From: Oscillospiraceae bacterium
GTDB taxonomy: Bacteria > Bacillota > Clostridia > Oscillospirales > Acutalibacteraceae
DNA length: 6,046 nucleotides
Assembly: GCA_031254555.1 (NCBI GenBank)
Contig: JAIRUF010000015.1
Location: 1-6,046 of the forward strand
Direction of reading: 5' to 3'
In this document: positions 1 to 5,494 of the stretch, in pieces
Layout: every line of letters begins with the position of its first letter
How positions within the stretch are numbered: the first letter of the stretch is position 1
Notes under the pieces: generated by a model
Seen by the model: the letters and a program-made list of their open reading frames with translations, nothing else
Databases searched by the model: none
Told to the model about the DNA's origin: nothing
Translations under genes and position numbers: made by a program

Positions 1-557
1 TTTTTAATATGCTGCTGCAAATACTTGAGGACGGAATCTTAACTGATTCCCAGGGCCGGAAAGTAGACTTTAAAAACTGTATTATTATCATGACTTCTAA
101 TGTAGGAGCGCAGCTCATATCCAGCGGCAGGGGAAACCTTGGATTTACAGGAAGTGAAAACGGGCAGTCAATTAGTTTTGAAAAGATTAAAGAGTCCGTG
201 ATGAGCGAACTCAAAAAGACGTTCCGCCCAGAGTTTTTAAACAGGGTTGACGACACAATCGTCTTCCAGCAGCTTAGAAAGGAAGACATAATTGAGATTG
301 CCAGCAGAATGCTCCACACACTTTCAAGCAGAGTCAAGGCTATGGATATAGAGATAGGATTTGCGAGTGCAGTGGCCGAAAAGATTGCCGACGCGGGATT
401 TGATCCCGTTTATGGTGCAAGGCCGCTTCGCAGGGCGATACAGTCCCAGATTGAGGATAAACTTTCTGAAAAAATGTTGCAGGGAAGTGTTTTAGCAGGC
501 AAGAAATATATCTGTGAAATCGAAAATGATGAAATCAAATTGGTTGAACAGGCCTAA
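1..557 (+). CDS. clpC: ATP-dependent Clp protease ATP-binding subunit ClpC, C-terminal fragment (5' end outside window)
   Basis: This is the end of the second AAA+ module of a Clp/Hsp100 unfoldase, which unfolds substrates and feeds them to the ClpP peptidase in the cytoplasm. The reading frame is open from the first base, and the residues before the first ATG (position 9) continue the family sequence (FNMLLQILEDG), so that ATG is internal. Counting residues from it, one sees sensor 1 (MTSNVGA, Asn31), the arginine finger (FRPEFLNRVD, Arg79) and sensor 2 (GARPLRR, Arg138), then the small C-terminal subdomain. The tripeptide LGF at residues 44-46 fits the [LIV]-G-[FL] loop that docks on ClpP. 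This, with SNVGA, favours ClpC over the ClpP-independent ClpB. About 184 residues are visible; full ClpC proteins are roughly 800, so the N domain and first AAA+ module lie upstream. The next gene converges on it. Confidence 0.88.
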   Translation, partial: FNMLLQILEDGILTDSQGRKVDFKNCIIIMTSNVGAQLISSGRGNLGFTGSENGQSISFEKIKESVMSELKKTFRPEFLNRVDDTIVFQQLRKEDIIEIASRMLHTLSSRVKAMDIEIGFASAVAEKIADAGFDPVYGARPLRRAIQSQIEDKLSEKMLQGSVLAGKKYICEIENDEIKLVEQA

Positions 558-574
558 AATTTTTAAAGTACAAA

Positions 575-614
575 ATTAAAGAGCACCATGGATTTATCCG
601 CGGTGCTCTTTAAT
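575..614. terminator. Shared (bidirectional) terminator hairpin between convergent clpC and glycosyltransferase genes
   Basis: A perfect 13-bp inverted repeat, arms 575-587 and 602-614 with core AAAGAGCACC/GGTGCTCTTT and a 14-nt loop, lies 17 bp after the clpC stop and 15 bp after the stop of the minus-strand gene. The stem ends in A/T pairs on both sides, so each strand gives a U-rich 3' edge. The run is longer on the minus strand (TTTAATTTT), while the plus strand has only a short U run inside the stem. Two-way action is inferred from the position between convergent genes. Confidence 0.8.
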
Positions 615-629
615 AATTGAATATGAATT

Positions 630-1574
630 TTATTGATCTGTTTTATATCCTATTATTTCTTTTGCGATGTAGATAGGACGGTTTTTACCTTGAATATATG
701 TCTTGGCGAGATACTTGCCAATTGTGCCCAAGGCCAAAAGCTGCAAACTGCCTAAAAAAAGAATCAACACGACAATTGTGGCATATCCCGGAATGTTAAT
801 TGAGAAAAACAGCTTTTGGATAACGACAACGATAAGATACAGTGAGGAAAAAATAGTGCTGATAAGCCCAATTATTGTGGAAACCTGCAGCGGAAGGGTC
901 GTGAATGACGTTATACCATCCAGAGCATAGAACAGCAGTTTAAAAAACGACCACTTTGATTTGCCCGTAAAACGTTCATTTACCTGATATGGTATATAAT
1001 GTGTGTTAAATCCGATCCACGCGAAAATTCCCTTTGTAAATCTTTGGTATTCACCCATGCTTAAAATTGCGTCTGCCATGGAACGACGGAACGTTCTAAA
1101 ATCACTGGCTCCGTTAACAAAATTGAGATGGGTAAGAGAATTTATAATTTTATAAAAAGAGTTTTTAAAGAAAACTAAGAGCTTGTCCTCCTTACGCTTT
1201 TCCTGATAGGTTGCCACACAGTCGTAATCTTGATTTTCATCCAGAGTCTTTATCATTTCAAGCACAAGCGCTGGGTCATGCTGTAAATCGGAGTCAATAA
1301 GGCATATATAATCGCCTTCGGACTCTTTAATGCCTGCGTAGATTGCAGACTCTTTTCCAAAGTTGCGGGAAAAGTCAATGATTTTTATATTAAGATCACT
1401 TTCACTGTGAAGGTATTTTAAATTTTTTAGAGTGTCATCACTGCTGCCGTCATTTATAAAAATAATTTCAAAATTAAATCCTGCATCTGTAAATACTTTT
1501 TTTACATCAGAGTGAAAACGTTTTATGTTACCTTCCTCGTTGTAGCAAGGAACTATTAAAGAAAGCTTCATCAT
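630..1574 (-). CDS. Family 2 glycosyltransferase with two C-terminal membrane helices (polyprenyl-phosphate sugar transferase type)
   Basis: The protein has 314 residues. The N-terminal GT-A fold shows LSLIVPCYNEE (residues 4-14), the nucleotide-binding NDGSSDDT (41-48) and the metal-binding DSD in LIDSDLQHDP (92-101). It continues with the conserved GASDFRTFRR (155-164), YQRFTKGIFAWIGF (176-189) and RFTGKSKWSF (201-210) blocks. Two hydrophobic segments, about 226-252 and 264-290, should anchor it in the cytoplasmic membrane. This is the layout of the GtrB/ArnC/CsbB/YkcC group, which transfers a sugar from a nucleotide donor to undecaprenyl phosphate for later modification of wall polymers, lipids or glycoproteins. 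The sugar and acceptor cannot be read from sequence. The first of two adjacent ATGs is preferred: AAGGAGG lies 7 nt before it. The gene is transcribed alone, with no flippase or GtrA-like partner visible, so its final target is open. Confidence 0.88.
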   Translation of the reverse strand: MMKLSLIVPCYNEEGNIKRFHSDVKKVFTDAGFNFEIIFINDGSSDDTLKNLKYLHSESDLNIKIIDFSRNFGKESAIYAGIKESEGDYICLIDSDLQHDPALVLEMIKTLDENQDYDCVATYQEKRKEDKLLVFFKNSFYKIINSLTHLNFVNGASDFRTFRRSMADAILSMGEYQRFTKGIFAWIGFNTHYIPYQVNERFTGKSKWSFFKLLFYALDGITSFTTLPLQVSTIIGLISTIFSSLYLIVVVIQKLFFSINIPGYATIVVLILFLGSLQLLALGTIGKYLAKTYIQGKNRPIYIAKEIIGYKTDQ

Positions 1575-1608
1575 TTATAATCCTCCTTGATAAAATTGCA
1601 GATTATTA

Positions 1609-1638
1609 ATTATACCGTTTGTGGTGGAAAATTGTCAA
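1609..1638 (-). promoter_or_regulatory. Consensus sigma-A promoter of the glycosyltransferase gene
   Basis: Read on the minus strand there is a perfect -35 TTGACA (1633-1638), an 18-bp spacer and a perfect -10 TATAAT (1609-1614). Transcription should start near 1602, giving a leader of about 28 nt that contains the AAGGAGG ribosome site (1582-1588). Both hexamers match the consensus, so basal expression is probably strong unless repressed. Confidence 0.85.
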
Positions 1639-1657
1639 ATGCTGGGGTTTTATTAAA

Positions 1658-1721
1658 CAAAAAGTTTGAGTTTTTGCAAGATTAAAATATGGAAATTGCA
1701 ATTATGATACAAAACTTTTTG
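1658..1721. promoter_or_regulatory. Inverted repeats and TTGCAA palindromes between two divergent promoters
   Basis: Between the divergent promoters lies a 10-bp inverted repeat, CAAAAAGTTT at 1658-1667 and AAACTTTTTG at 1712-1721. Inside it are two copies of the palindrome TTGCAA (1674-1679 and 1696-1701), 22 bp apart. The second copy is the centre of a perfect 10-bp palindrome, AATTGCAATT (1694-1703). The placement suits regulator binding acting on one or both genes, but the region is A/T-rich and no known operator is recognised. It does not match a CcpA cre site. Confidence 0.3.
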
Positions 1722-1753
1722 ATTTTTCACTTAAAATTCTTAATAATGTACAA

Positions 1754-1783
1754 TGGAAATCCATATGCTATGTGATGTATAAT
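1754..1783 (+). promoter_or_regulatory. Probable sigma-A promoter of the PEP carboxykinase gene
   Basis: A perfect -10 TATAAT at 1778-1783 is preceded, with an 18-bp spacer, by TGGAAA at 1754-1759, a 4-of-6 match to the -35 consensus. Transcription should start near 1790, about 30 nt before the ATG. The weak -35 would leave room for activation, but no activator site is identified with certainty. Confidence 0.6.
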
Positions 1784-1819
1784 ATAACGGAATAACAAAA
1801 AAGAGCGAGGGAGTAAAAC

Positions 1820-3601
1820 ATGGAAAAACTTACGAGCAATAAGAGTATATTAAACTGGATTGAAGAGAAAGTTGATCTTGTAAAGCCGGATGAAATAGTT
1901 TGGATAGATGGTTCGCAAGAGCAGCTCGAAGCTCTGCGGGAGCAGGCCTGCAAATCGGGTGAAATTAAAAAACTAAATGAGGAAAAGCTGCCGGGTTGCT
2001 ATATTCACCGCACCGCTGTAAATGATGTTGCGCGAGTGGAGCACAGAACATTTATATGCACAAGCGACAAAGAACAGGCGGGCCCTACAAATAACTGGAT
2101 GGCGCCCGAGGAAGGTTATGACCTTGTTTATTCAATCGCTAAAGACAGCTATAAAGGCCGTACGATGTATGTGATTCCATATTCAATGGGACCTATTGGC
2201 TCTCCGCTTGCAAAAGCCGGAATAGAGCTTACTGATTCTATATATGTTGTACTTAACATGGCTATAATGACGCGTGTGGATAAGAAGGTACTTGATGTTT
2301 TAGGCGATAGCGACGATTGGGTACGCGGGCTGCATTGCCGCTGCGATATTGATGAGGAAAAAAGATATATCTGCCATTTCCCTGAGGATAACACCATTAT
2401 ATCGGTAAACTCAGGATACGGCGGAAACGTACTTCTCGGCAAAAAATGCTTTGCCTTGAGGATAGCATCTTATCAGGGGAAAAACGAGGAGTGGATGGCA
2501 GAGCACATGCTTATCCTTGGAATTGAGAATCCGCGCGGTGAGGTTAAATATATTTGTGCCGCGTTCCCATCTGCCTGCGGAAAAACAAACCTTGCAATGC
2601 TTATTCCGCCTGAAACCTATAAGAAAAAGGGTTATAAGGTTTGGTGCGTAGGCGACGACATAGCATGGATCCGCAAAGGTGAAGACGGCAGGCTCTATGC
2701 AATTAACCCTGAATATGGATTCTTTGGAGTAGCGCCTGGCACCAATGAAAAATCTAATCCAAACGCGCTTAAGAGTGTCAGAAAAAATACTATCTTTACA
2801 AATGTTGTCCACAATCTTGAGGATAATACGGTTTGGTGGGAGGGGCTTGACAAAAATCCGCCTCAAAACGCCATAGACTGGAAAGGCAATAAGTGGAACG
2901 GCAAAGAGTCCGATGTGACAGGAGCTCATCCCAACAGCAGATTTACGGCCCCGGCCACCAACTGCCCGTGTATCAGTGATGAGTTTGAAAACCTTAAGGG
3001 AGTTCCGATTTCTGCAATAGTGTTTGGCGGAAGAAGAGCAAAACTTGCGCCGCTTGTGTACCAGTCAAAGGATTGGGATCACGGTGTATTTGTGGGATCG
3101 ATCATGGCGTCTGAAACAACGGCGGCGGCGGCAGGTGCTGTTGGTGTTGTAAGGCGTGACCCAATGGCTATGCTTCCTTTCTGCGGTTACAATATGGCTG
3201 ATTACTGGCAGCACTGGATTGATATCGGCAAGACGTTGGATCCTGATAAAGCGCCTAAGATATTTAATGTAAATTGGTTTAGAAAAGATGAGGACGGAAA
3301 ATTTATGTGGCCCGGATTCGGTGACAATCTTCGCGTGCTCGACTGGATTATAGACCGCTGTGAGGGAAATGTTGAGGCACAGGAAACTGAAATCGGATTT
3401 TTACCCAAAGCTCAAGATATTAATATTGAGGGTATAGAGGATGAGGTCAACATCGGTTCACTTGAGAAAATGCTTAATATAGACGCATCTCTCTGGCGTG
3501 AAGAGGCAAAGGGAATTGAAGAGTTCTACTCAAAATTTGGTGACAGAATGCCAAGCGCGCTCAATAAATCGTTAAAAGATCTGAAAGAAAATCTTAAATA
3601 A
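1820..3601 (+). CDS. pckG: Phosphoenolpyruvate carboxykinase (GTP), EC 4.1.1.32
   Basis: This cytoplasmic enzyme interconverts oxaloacetate plus GTP with PEP, CO2 and GDP. The 593 residues match the usual length (about 600) and the whole sequence fits the GTP family. Visible are Arg72 (ARVEHRT, substrate site), the Lys208/Lys209 metal-site block (LLGKKCFALRIAS), His229, the P-loop FPSACGKTN (249-257) with the hyper-reactive Cys253, GDDIAW (278-283) with metal-binding aspartates, PNSRF (371-375) and GGRR (403-406). Three phenylalanines, 487, 495 and 500, have the same spacing as the guanine-clamping Phe517/525/530 of the rat enzyme, which supports GTP rather than ATP use. The ATG has a GAGGGAG ribosome site 6 nt upstream. 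The gene is monocistronic, with its own promoter and terminator. In fermentative clostridia this enzyme may run toward oxaloacetate or replace pyruvate kinase; the direction here is not visible. Confidence 0.97.
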   Translation: MEKLTSNKSILNWIEEKVDLVKPDEIVWIDGSQEQLEALREQACKSGEIKKLNEEKLPGCYIHRTAVNDVARVEHRTFICTSDKEQAGPTNNWMAPEEGYDLVYSIAKDSYKGRTMYVIPYSMGPIGSPLAKAGIELTDSIYVVLNMAIMTRVDKKVLDVLGDSDDWVRGLHCRCDIDEEKRYICHFPEDNTIISVNSGYGGNVLLGKKCFALRIASYQGKNEEWMAEHMLILGIENPRGEVKYICAAFPSACGKTNLAMLIPPETYKKKGYKVWCVGDDIAWIRKGEDGRLYAINPEYGFFGVAPGTNEKSNPNALKSVRKNTIFTNVVHNLEDNTVWWEGLDKNPPQNAIDWKGNKWNGKESDVTGAHPNSRFTAPATNCPCISDEFENLKGVPISAIVFGGRRAKLAPLVYQSKDWDHGVFVGSIMASETTAAAAGAVGVVRRDPMAMLPFCGYNMADYWQHWIDIGKTLDPDKAPKIFNVNWFRKDEDGKFMWPGFGDNLRVLDWIIDRCEGNVEAQETEIGFLPKAQDINIEGIEDEVNIGSLEKMLNIDASLWREEAKGIEEFYSKFGDRMPSALNKSLKDLKENLK

Positions 3602-3652
3602 AGAAATTACAAGTATAAATAAACTGCCCCAAGTTTTATATGGGGTTGCTAG

Positions 3653-3704
3653 TATGGTCCTTTAAATGGTGCGTAAAGCCCTTTAAAGGGCCATAGTTTT
3701 ATTA
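3653..3704 (+). terminator. Rho-independent terminator of the PEP carboxykinase gene
   Basis: A 14-bp stem, arms 3653-3666 (TATGGTCCTTTAAA) and 3682-3695 (TTTAAAGGGCCATA) with one G-U pair, has a 15-nt loop and is followed by GTTTTATTA. It starts about 50 bp after the stop codon. The right arm also belongs to a 14-bp self-complementary sequence, GCCCTTTAAAGGGC (3678-3691), so an alternative pairing exists. Confidence 0.8.
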
Positions 3705-3754
3705 TGAAGACAGCTTAAATATGAGCTAAAAAATTTTATTAAAAGCAAAGAGAA

Positions 3755-3802
3755 CTCAAAAATTATTTTAAAGTCATACGACAATAAAATGAAATTTTTG
3801 AG
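3755..3802. repeat. Inverted repeat, 10 bp plus 6 bp, in AT-rich spacer
   Basis: CTCAAAAATT (3755-3764) pairs perfectly with AATTTTTGAG (3793-3802). Inside it ATTTTA (3765-3770) pairs with TAAAAT (3785-3790), leaving a 2-nt bulge on the right side and a 14-nt loop. There is no clear run of T after either arm, so it is not a standard terminator. Function unknown. Confidence 0.5.
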
Positions 3803-3817
3803 CAGCGATTATTGCAA

Positions 3818-3854
3818 AACAATATTTATATAACTTTTGCATATAAATATTGTT
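3818..3854. repeat. Perfect 14-bp inverted repeat with 9-nt loop
   Basis: AACAATATTTATAT (3818-3831) and ATATAAATATTGTT (3841-3854) are exact reverse complements around the loop AACTTTTGC. A competing 7-bp pairing, TGCAAAA (3813-3819) with TTTTGCA (3835-3841), shares bases with it, so the two folds exclude each other. A 14-bp perfect match is notable even in A/T-rich DNA, but the absence of G/C pairs makes the RNA hairpin weak. It could equally be a protein-binding DNA site. Confidence 0.55.
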
Positions 3855-3956
3855 AAAATAATTAAAATGTTGAAAAAGCTGAGGAATGAAAGTTTAAATC
3901 TTTACAAAATATATAAAATTCTATTAAATCAGGATGAATTTAAAAGCTAAAATTAA

Positions 3957-3987
3957 GTTTTCAACAGTTTCCACAGAGTTTTAAACA
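3957..3987 (+). repeat. Cluster of three DnaA-box-like / GTTTTCAACA-like repeats
   Basis: Three related words follow each other: GTTTTCAACA (3957-3966), GTTTCCACA (3967-3975) and GTTTTAAACA (3978-3987). The first and third agree at 9 of 10 bases and are 21 bp apart, two helical turns. TTTTCAACA and GTTTCCACA each match 7 of 9 bases of the DnaA box TTATCCACA and lie in direct tandem. DnaA binding is a guess from the resemblance; no origin genes (dnaA, dnaN) are nearby. Confidence 0.35.
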
Positions 3988-4139
3988 TATGAAAGTAAAA
4001 AGGCTTTACACTAAAAAAATAATAATATACGCATAATTTATTGAGTCAAAAAAGTAATAATGTATAGAAAATGAATTATTTAAAATACAAAAATTTCATA
4101 ATTCAAAAACTCAAACTCAAAAGTAATCTGTAGCTGAGA

Positions 4140-4169
4140 TTGACAAACATACTATCAATATGGTAAAAT
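4140..4169 (+). promoter_or_regulatory. Strong sigma-A promoter (extended -10) of the short-chain dehydrogenase gene
   Basis: A perfect -35 TTGACA (4140-4145), an 18-bp spacer and -10 TAAAAT (4164-4169) preceded by TGG, giving an extended TGn -10 element (4161-4163). Transcription should begin near 4176, leaving a leader of about 80 nt before the ATG at 4257. Confidence 0.8.
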
Positions 4170-4180
4170 TCTACAGGTGA

Positions 4181-4202
4181 CATTGTTGTAAAAACAGCAA
4201 TG
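4181..4202. promoter_or_regulatory. Hairpin or operator-like inverted repeat just downstream of the transcription start
   Basis: CATTGTTGT (4181-4189) and ACAGCAATG (4194-4202) form a 9-bp dyad (one G-U pair in RNA, one mismatch in DNA) around an AAAA centre. It begins about 5 bp after the predicted start of transcription, a common place for a repressor operator. It could instead fold in the mRNA leader and affect stability. No T run follows, so it is not a terminator. No regulator gene lies in the window. Confidence 0.4.
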
Positions 4203-4256
4203 AATGTAAATGACGGATAACATAATAATAAAATGGCATGAGGGAGATGTTGTGAA

Positions 4257-5069
4257 ATGAAGTATGCATTTTTTACAGGTGCTGCAGGCGGACTCGGCGG
4301 GGCATCAGCACGCGCTATGGCCAAAGAGGGATGGACAATTTTTGCGGCTGACATTAATGAGGTTGCTCTTGAAGAAATAGGCAGGGAAGAAAATATTATA
4401 CCCATAAAGGTAGATATAACAAGTGAGGAAAGTATAGAGGCGGCCTTTAATGAAGTAAGCCAGGTTACAGATAAACTCGACGCAGTTATCAACTTTTCGG
4501 GAATACATAATATGTCATCACTTGTCGAAGGTGACATCATTAAGACTTTAGAAAAAATGATAGACATCAACGTTATGGGAATGGTTCGCGTAAATAAAAT
4601 TCTCTTCCCGCTTGTAGAAGCCGGAAAAGGCAGAATTGTAAACTGTAGTTCTGAGTGCGGATGGATGAAAGCACAGCCATTTAACGGTCCTTACACCATA
4701 ACCAAGTATGCCGTTGAGGCCTATAGTGACAGCCTTCATCATGAAATGGCTCTTTTGGGAATCCCTGTGATTAAAATTCAGCCCGGTTCATTTAAAACTA
4801 ATATGCACGCCGATGCGGAGTCAGGTTTTGACAGGTTGATTGGCGGAACCACGCACTATAGAAAAGCGCTTAAAAGAATGAAACCACTTATGATGATAGA
4901 GCTTAAAATGGCAAATGATCCCAAGTACTTGGTTGAGGCAGTGCTTGAATCTGTCAACGCGGTTAAACCGAAATTCAGATATAAAGTAAAGAACAGCAAA
5001 TTGCTTGGCTCAATGGAGATTATTCCAAACAGTATGCTTGGCTCAATATATAAAATGATTCTTGGTTAA
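4257..5069 (+). CDS. Classical short-chain dehydrogenase/reductase (SDR), substrate unknown
   Basis: This 270-residue protein is a Rossmann-fold oxidoreductase of the classical SDR family. Visible are the cofactor motif TGAAGGLG (residues 7-14), Asp32 at the end of the second strand (usually a sign of NAD(H) over NADP(H)), NFSG (79-82, in place of the usual NNAG), the catalytic-tetrad Asn105 (DIN), Ser131/132 in NCSSECG, and YTITK with Tyr146 and Lys150. PGSFKT (177-181 region) follows, resembling the PG-x-F-x-T segment of retinol- and hydroxysteroid-dehydrogenase-like members. All catalytic residues are present, so it should be active, but the substrate cannot be inferred. The C-terminal stretch (about 247-270) is fairly hydrophobic and could aid membrane contact or oligomer formation. 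GAGGGAG (4240-4246) sits 10 nt before the ATG. The gene is transcribed alone, and its neighbours do not hint at a pathway. Confidence 0.9.
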   Translation: MKYAFFTGAAGGLGGASARAMAKEGWTIFAADINEVALEEIGREENIIPIKVDITSEESIEAAFNEVSQVTDKLDAVINFSGIHNMSSLVEGDIIKTLEKMIDINVMGMVRVNKILFPLVEAGKGRIVNCSSECGWMKAQPFNGPYTITKYAVEAYSDSLHHEMALLGIPVIKIQPGSFKTNMHADAESGFDRLIGGTTHYRKALKRMKPLMMIELKMANDPKYLVEAVLESVNAVKPKFRYKVKNSKLLGSMEIIPNSMLGSIYKMILG

Positions 5070-5088
5070 AAGTTTTATTATAACTAGG

Positions 5089-5125
5089 TAAAAACGATGG
5101 TTTTTTAGTCATCGTTTTTATTTTT
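5089..5125 (+). terminator. Rho-independent terminator of the SDR gene
   Basis: An 11-bp perfect stem, TAAAAACGATG (5089-5099) with CATCGTTTTTA (5110-5120), has a 10-nt loop and runs straight into a T-rich tract (TTTTTATTTTT, 5115-5125). It lies 19 bp after the SDR stop codon. This is the clearest terminator in the window. Confidence 0.9.
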
Positions 5126-5154
5126 GTACATATATTTTTTTGAACTGTACATAT
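5125..5154 (+). promoter_or_regulatory. Direct repeat TGTACATAT upstream of the acpP promoter
   Basis: The 9-mer TGTACATAT occurs at 5125-5133 and again at 5146-5154, 21 bp apart from start to start (two helical turns). It ends 6 bp before the -35 box of the acpP promoter. Each copy contains the palindrome TGTACA. It is a candidate binding site for a regulator of acpP. It does not resemble the FapR operator or the FabT box as I know them. Confidence 0.35.
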
Positions 5155-5160
5155 TTACTA

Positions 5161-5189
5161 TTGACAAAGCAAATAAAAATACATAACAT
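5161..5189 (+). promoter_or_regulatory. Probable promoter of the acyl carrier protein gene
   Basis: A perfect -35 TTGACA (5161-5166) is followed after 17 bp by TAACAT (5184-5189), a 4-of-6 match to the -10 consensus. Transcription would start near 5196, giving a leader of about 48 nt that includes the purine-rich ribosome site. TATAAA at 5195-5200 is too far from the -35 box to pair with it. Confidence 0.6.
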
Positions 5190-5243
5190 TTTATTATAAA
5201 GATTTTAAAAATAAATTGAGTAGTTGCAAAGGGGGGAACATTA

Positions 5244-5477
5244 ATGATATTTGAAAAAGTGAAAGAGATATTATGTGACCAGTTGGATATTGAGGAAAGT
5301 AAAATTAAATTGGAATCAGGGCTGATTGATGATCTCGGTGCGGACAGCCTTGATCTCATAGATATGGTTATGTCTATTGAAGATGAATTTGGCATAGAGG
5401 TGCCGGACTCAGCTATTGACAATATAAAGACAGTTGCTGACGCAGTTAAGTTTATAGAAGATCGTCAGCTTCAATAA
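5244..5477 (+). CDS. acpP: Acyl carrier protein
   Basis: Acyl carrier protein holds growing acyl chains as thioesters on a 4'-phosphopantetheine arm during fatty-acid synthesis in the cytoplasm. The 77-residue length is exactly typical. The attachment site is Ser35 in LGADSLDLIDMVMSIEDEFGI (31-51), which carries the DSL motif and the acidic recognition helix II that docks on partner enzymes. The protein is acidic overall, as expected. The start is fixed by a strong AAAGGGGGG site (5228-5236) 7 nt before the ATG. The gene is not next to fabD, fabG, fabF or plsX, with which acpP is often clustered. It has its own promoter and a hairpin behind it, so it is probably transcribed alone. Whether it is the main ACP or a second, specialised carrier cannot be decided here; its close fit to the housekeeping form favours the former. 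Confidence 0.93.
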   Translation: MIFEKVKEILCDQLDIEESKIKLESGLIDDLGADSLDLIDMVMSIEDEFGIEVPDSAIDNIKTVADAVKFIEDRQLQ

Positions 5478-5494
5478 AATAAATTGTTATAATG

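Larger units (their letters stand above)
3602..4139. other. Long A+T-rich intergenic region without a convincing gene
   Basis: The DNA between the pckG stop and the next promoter has no reading frame with family character and no tRNA, and no known riboswitch was recognised by eye. From left to right it holds a short GCCCCA/TGGGGT hairpin (3626-3631 with 3641-3646), the pckG terminator (3653-3704), two AT-rich inverted repeats (3755-3802 and 3818-3854) and a cluster of GTTTTCAACA-like repeats (3957-3987). A weak promoter-like pair follows (TTGAGT at 4041-4046, 16 bp, TATAGA at 4063-4068), and then an 8-bp inverted repeat (TGAATTAT at 4072-4079, ATAATTCA at 4098-4105). The rest is A/T-rich sequence in which I see nothing further. 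Confidence 0.7.

Noticed and set aside
2411..2929. 172-codon open frame on the minus strand inside pckG
   Set aside because: It is antisense to highly conserved PEP carboxykinase coding sequence, has no recognisable protein character and is explained by codon bias of the real gene.
3867..3950. Possible 27-residue basic peptide (MLKKLRNES..., ending in a TAA at 3948-3950)
   Set aside because: No ribosome-binding site precedes the ATG, the sequence is simple A/T-driven coding (K, L, N, I, Y), and no promoter directly serves it. Expected by chance in such DNA.
4005..4031. Promoter-like pair TTTACA (4005-4010) and TATACG (4026-4031)
   Set aside because: The spacer is only 15 bp, the -10 element is poor, and a far better promoter lies at 4140-4169.
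4238..4255. Mini reading frame (MREML) ending one base before the SDR start, suggestive of a leader peptide
   Set aside because: Its ATG overlaps the ribosome site of the SDR gene and has no site of its own. A five-codon frame is expected by chance.
4103..4570. 155-codon minus-strand open frame overlapping the SDR start and leader
   Set aside because: It runs opposite to a clear SDR gene with promoter and ribosome site; its translation shows no domain and is a shadow of the SDR codons.
4921..4932. Perfect 12-bp palindrome CCAAGTACTTGG
   Set aside because: It lies inside the SDR coding sequence (codons for DPKYLVE) with no other regulatory context. Likely chance.
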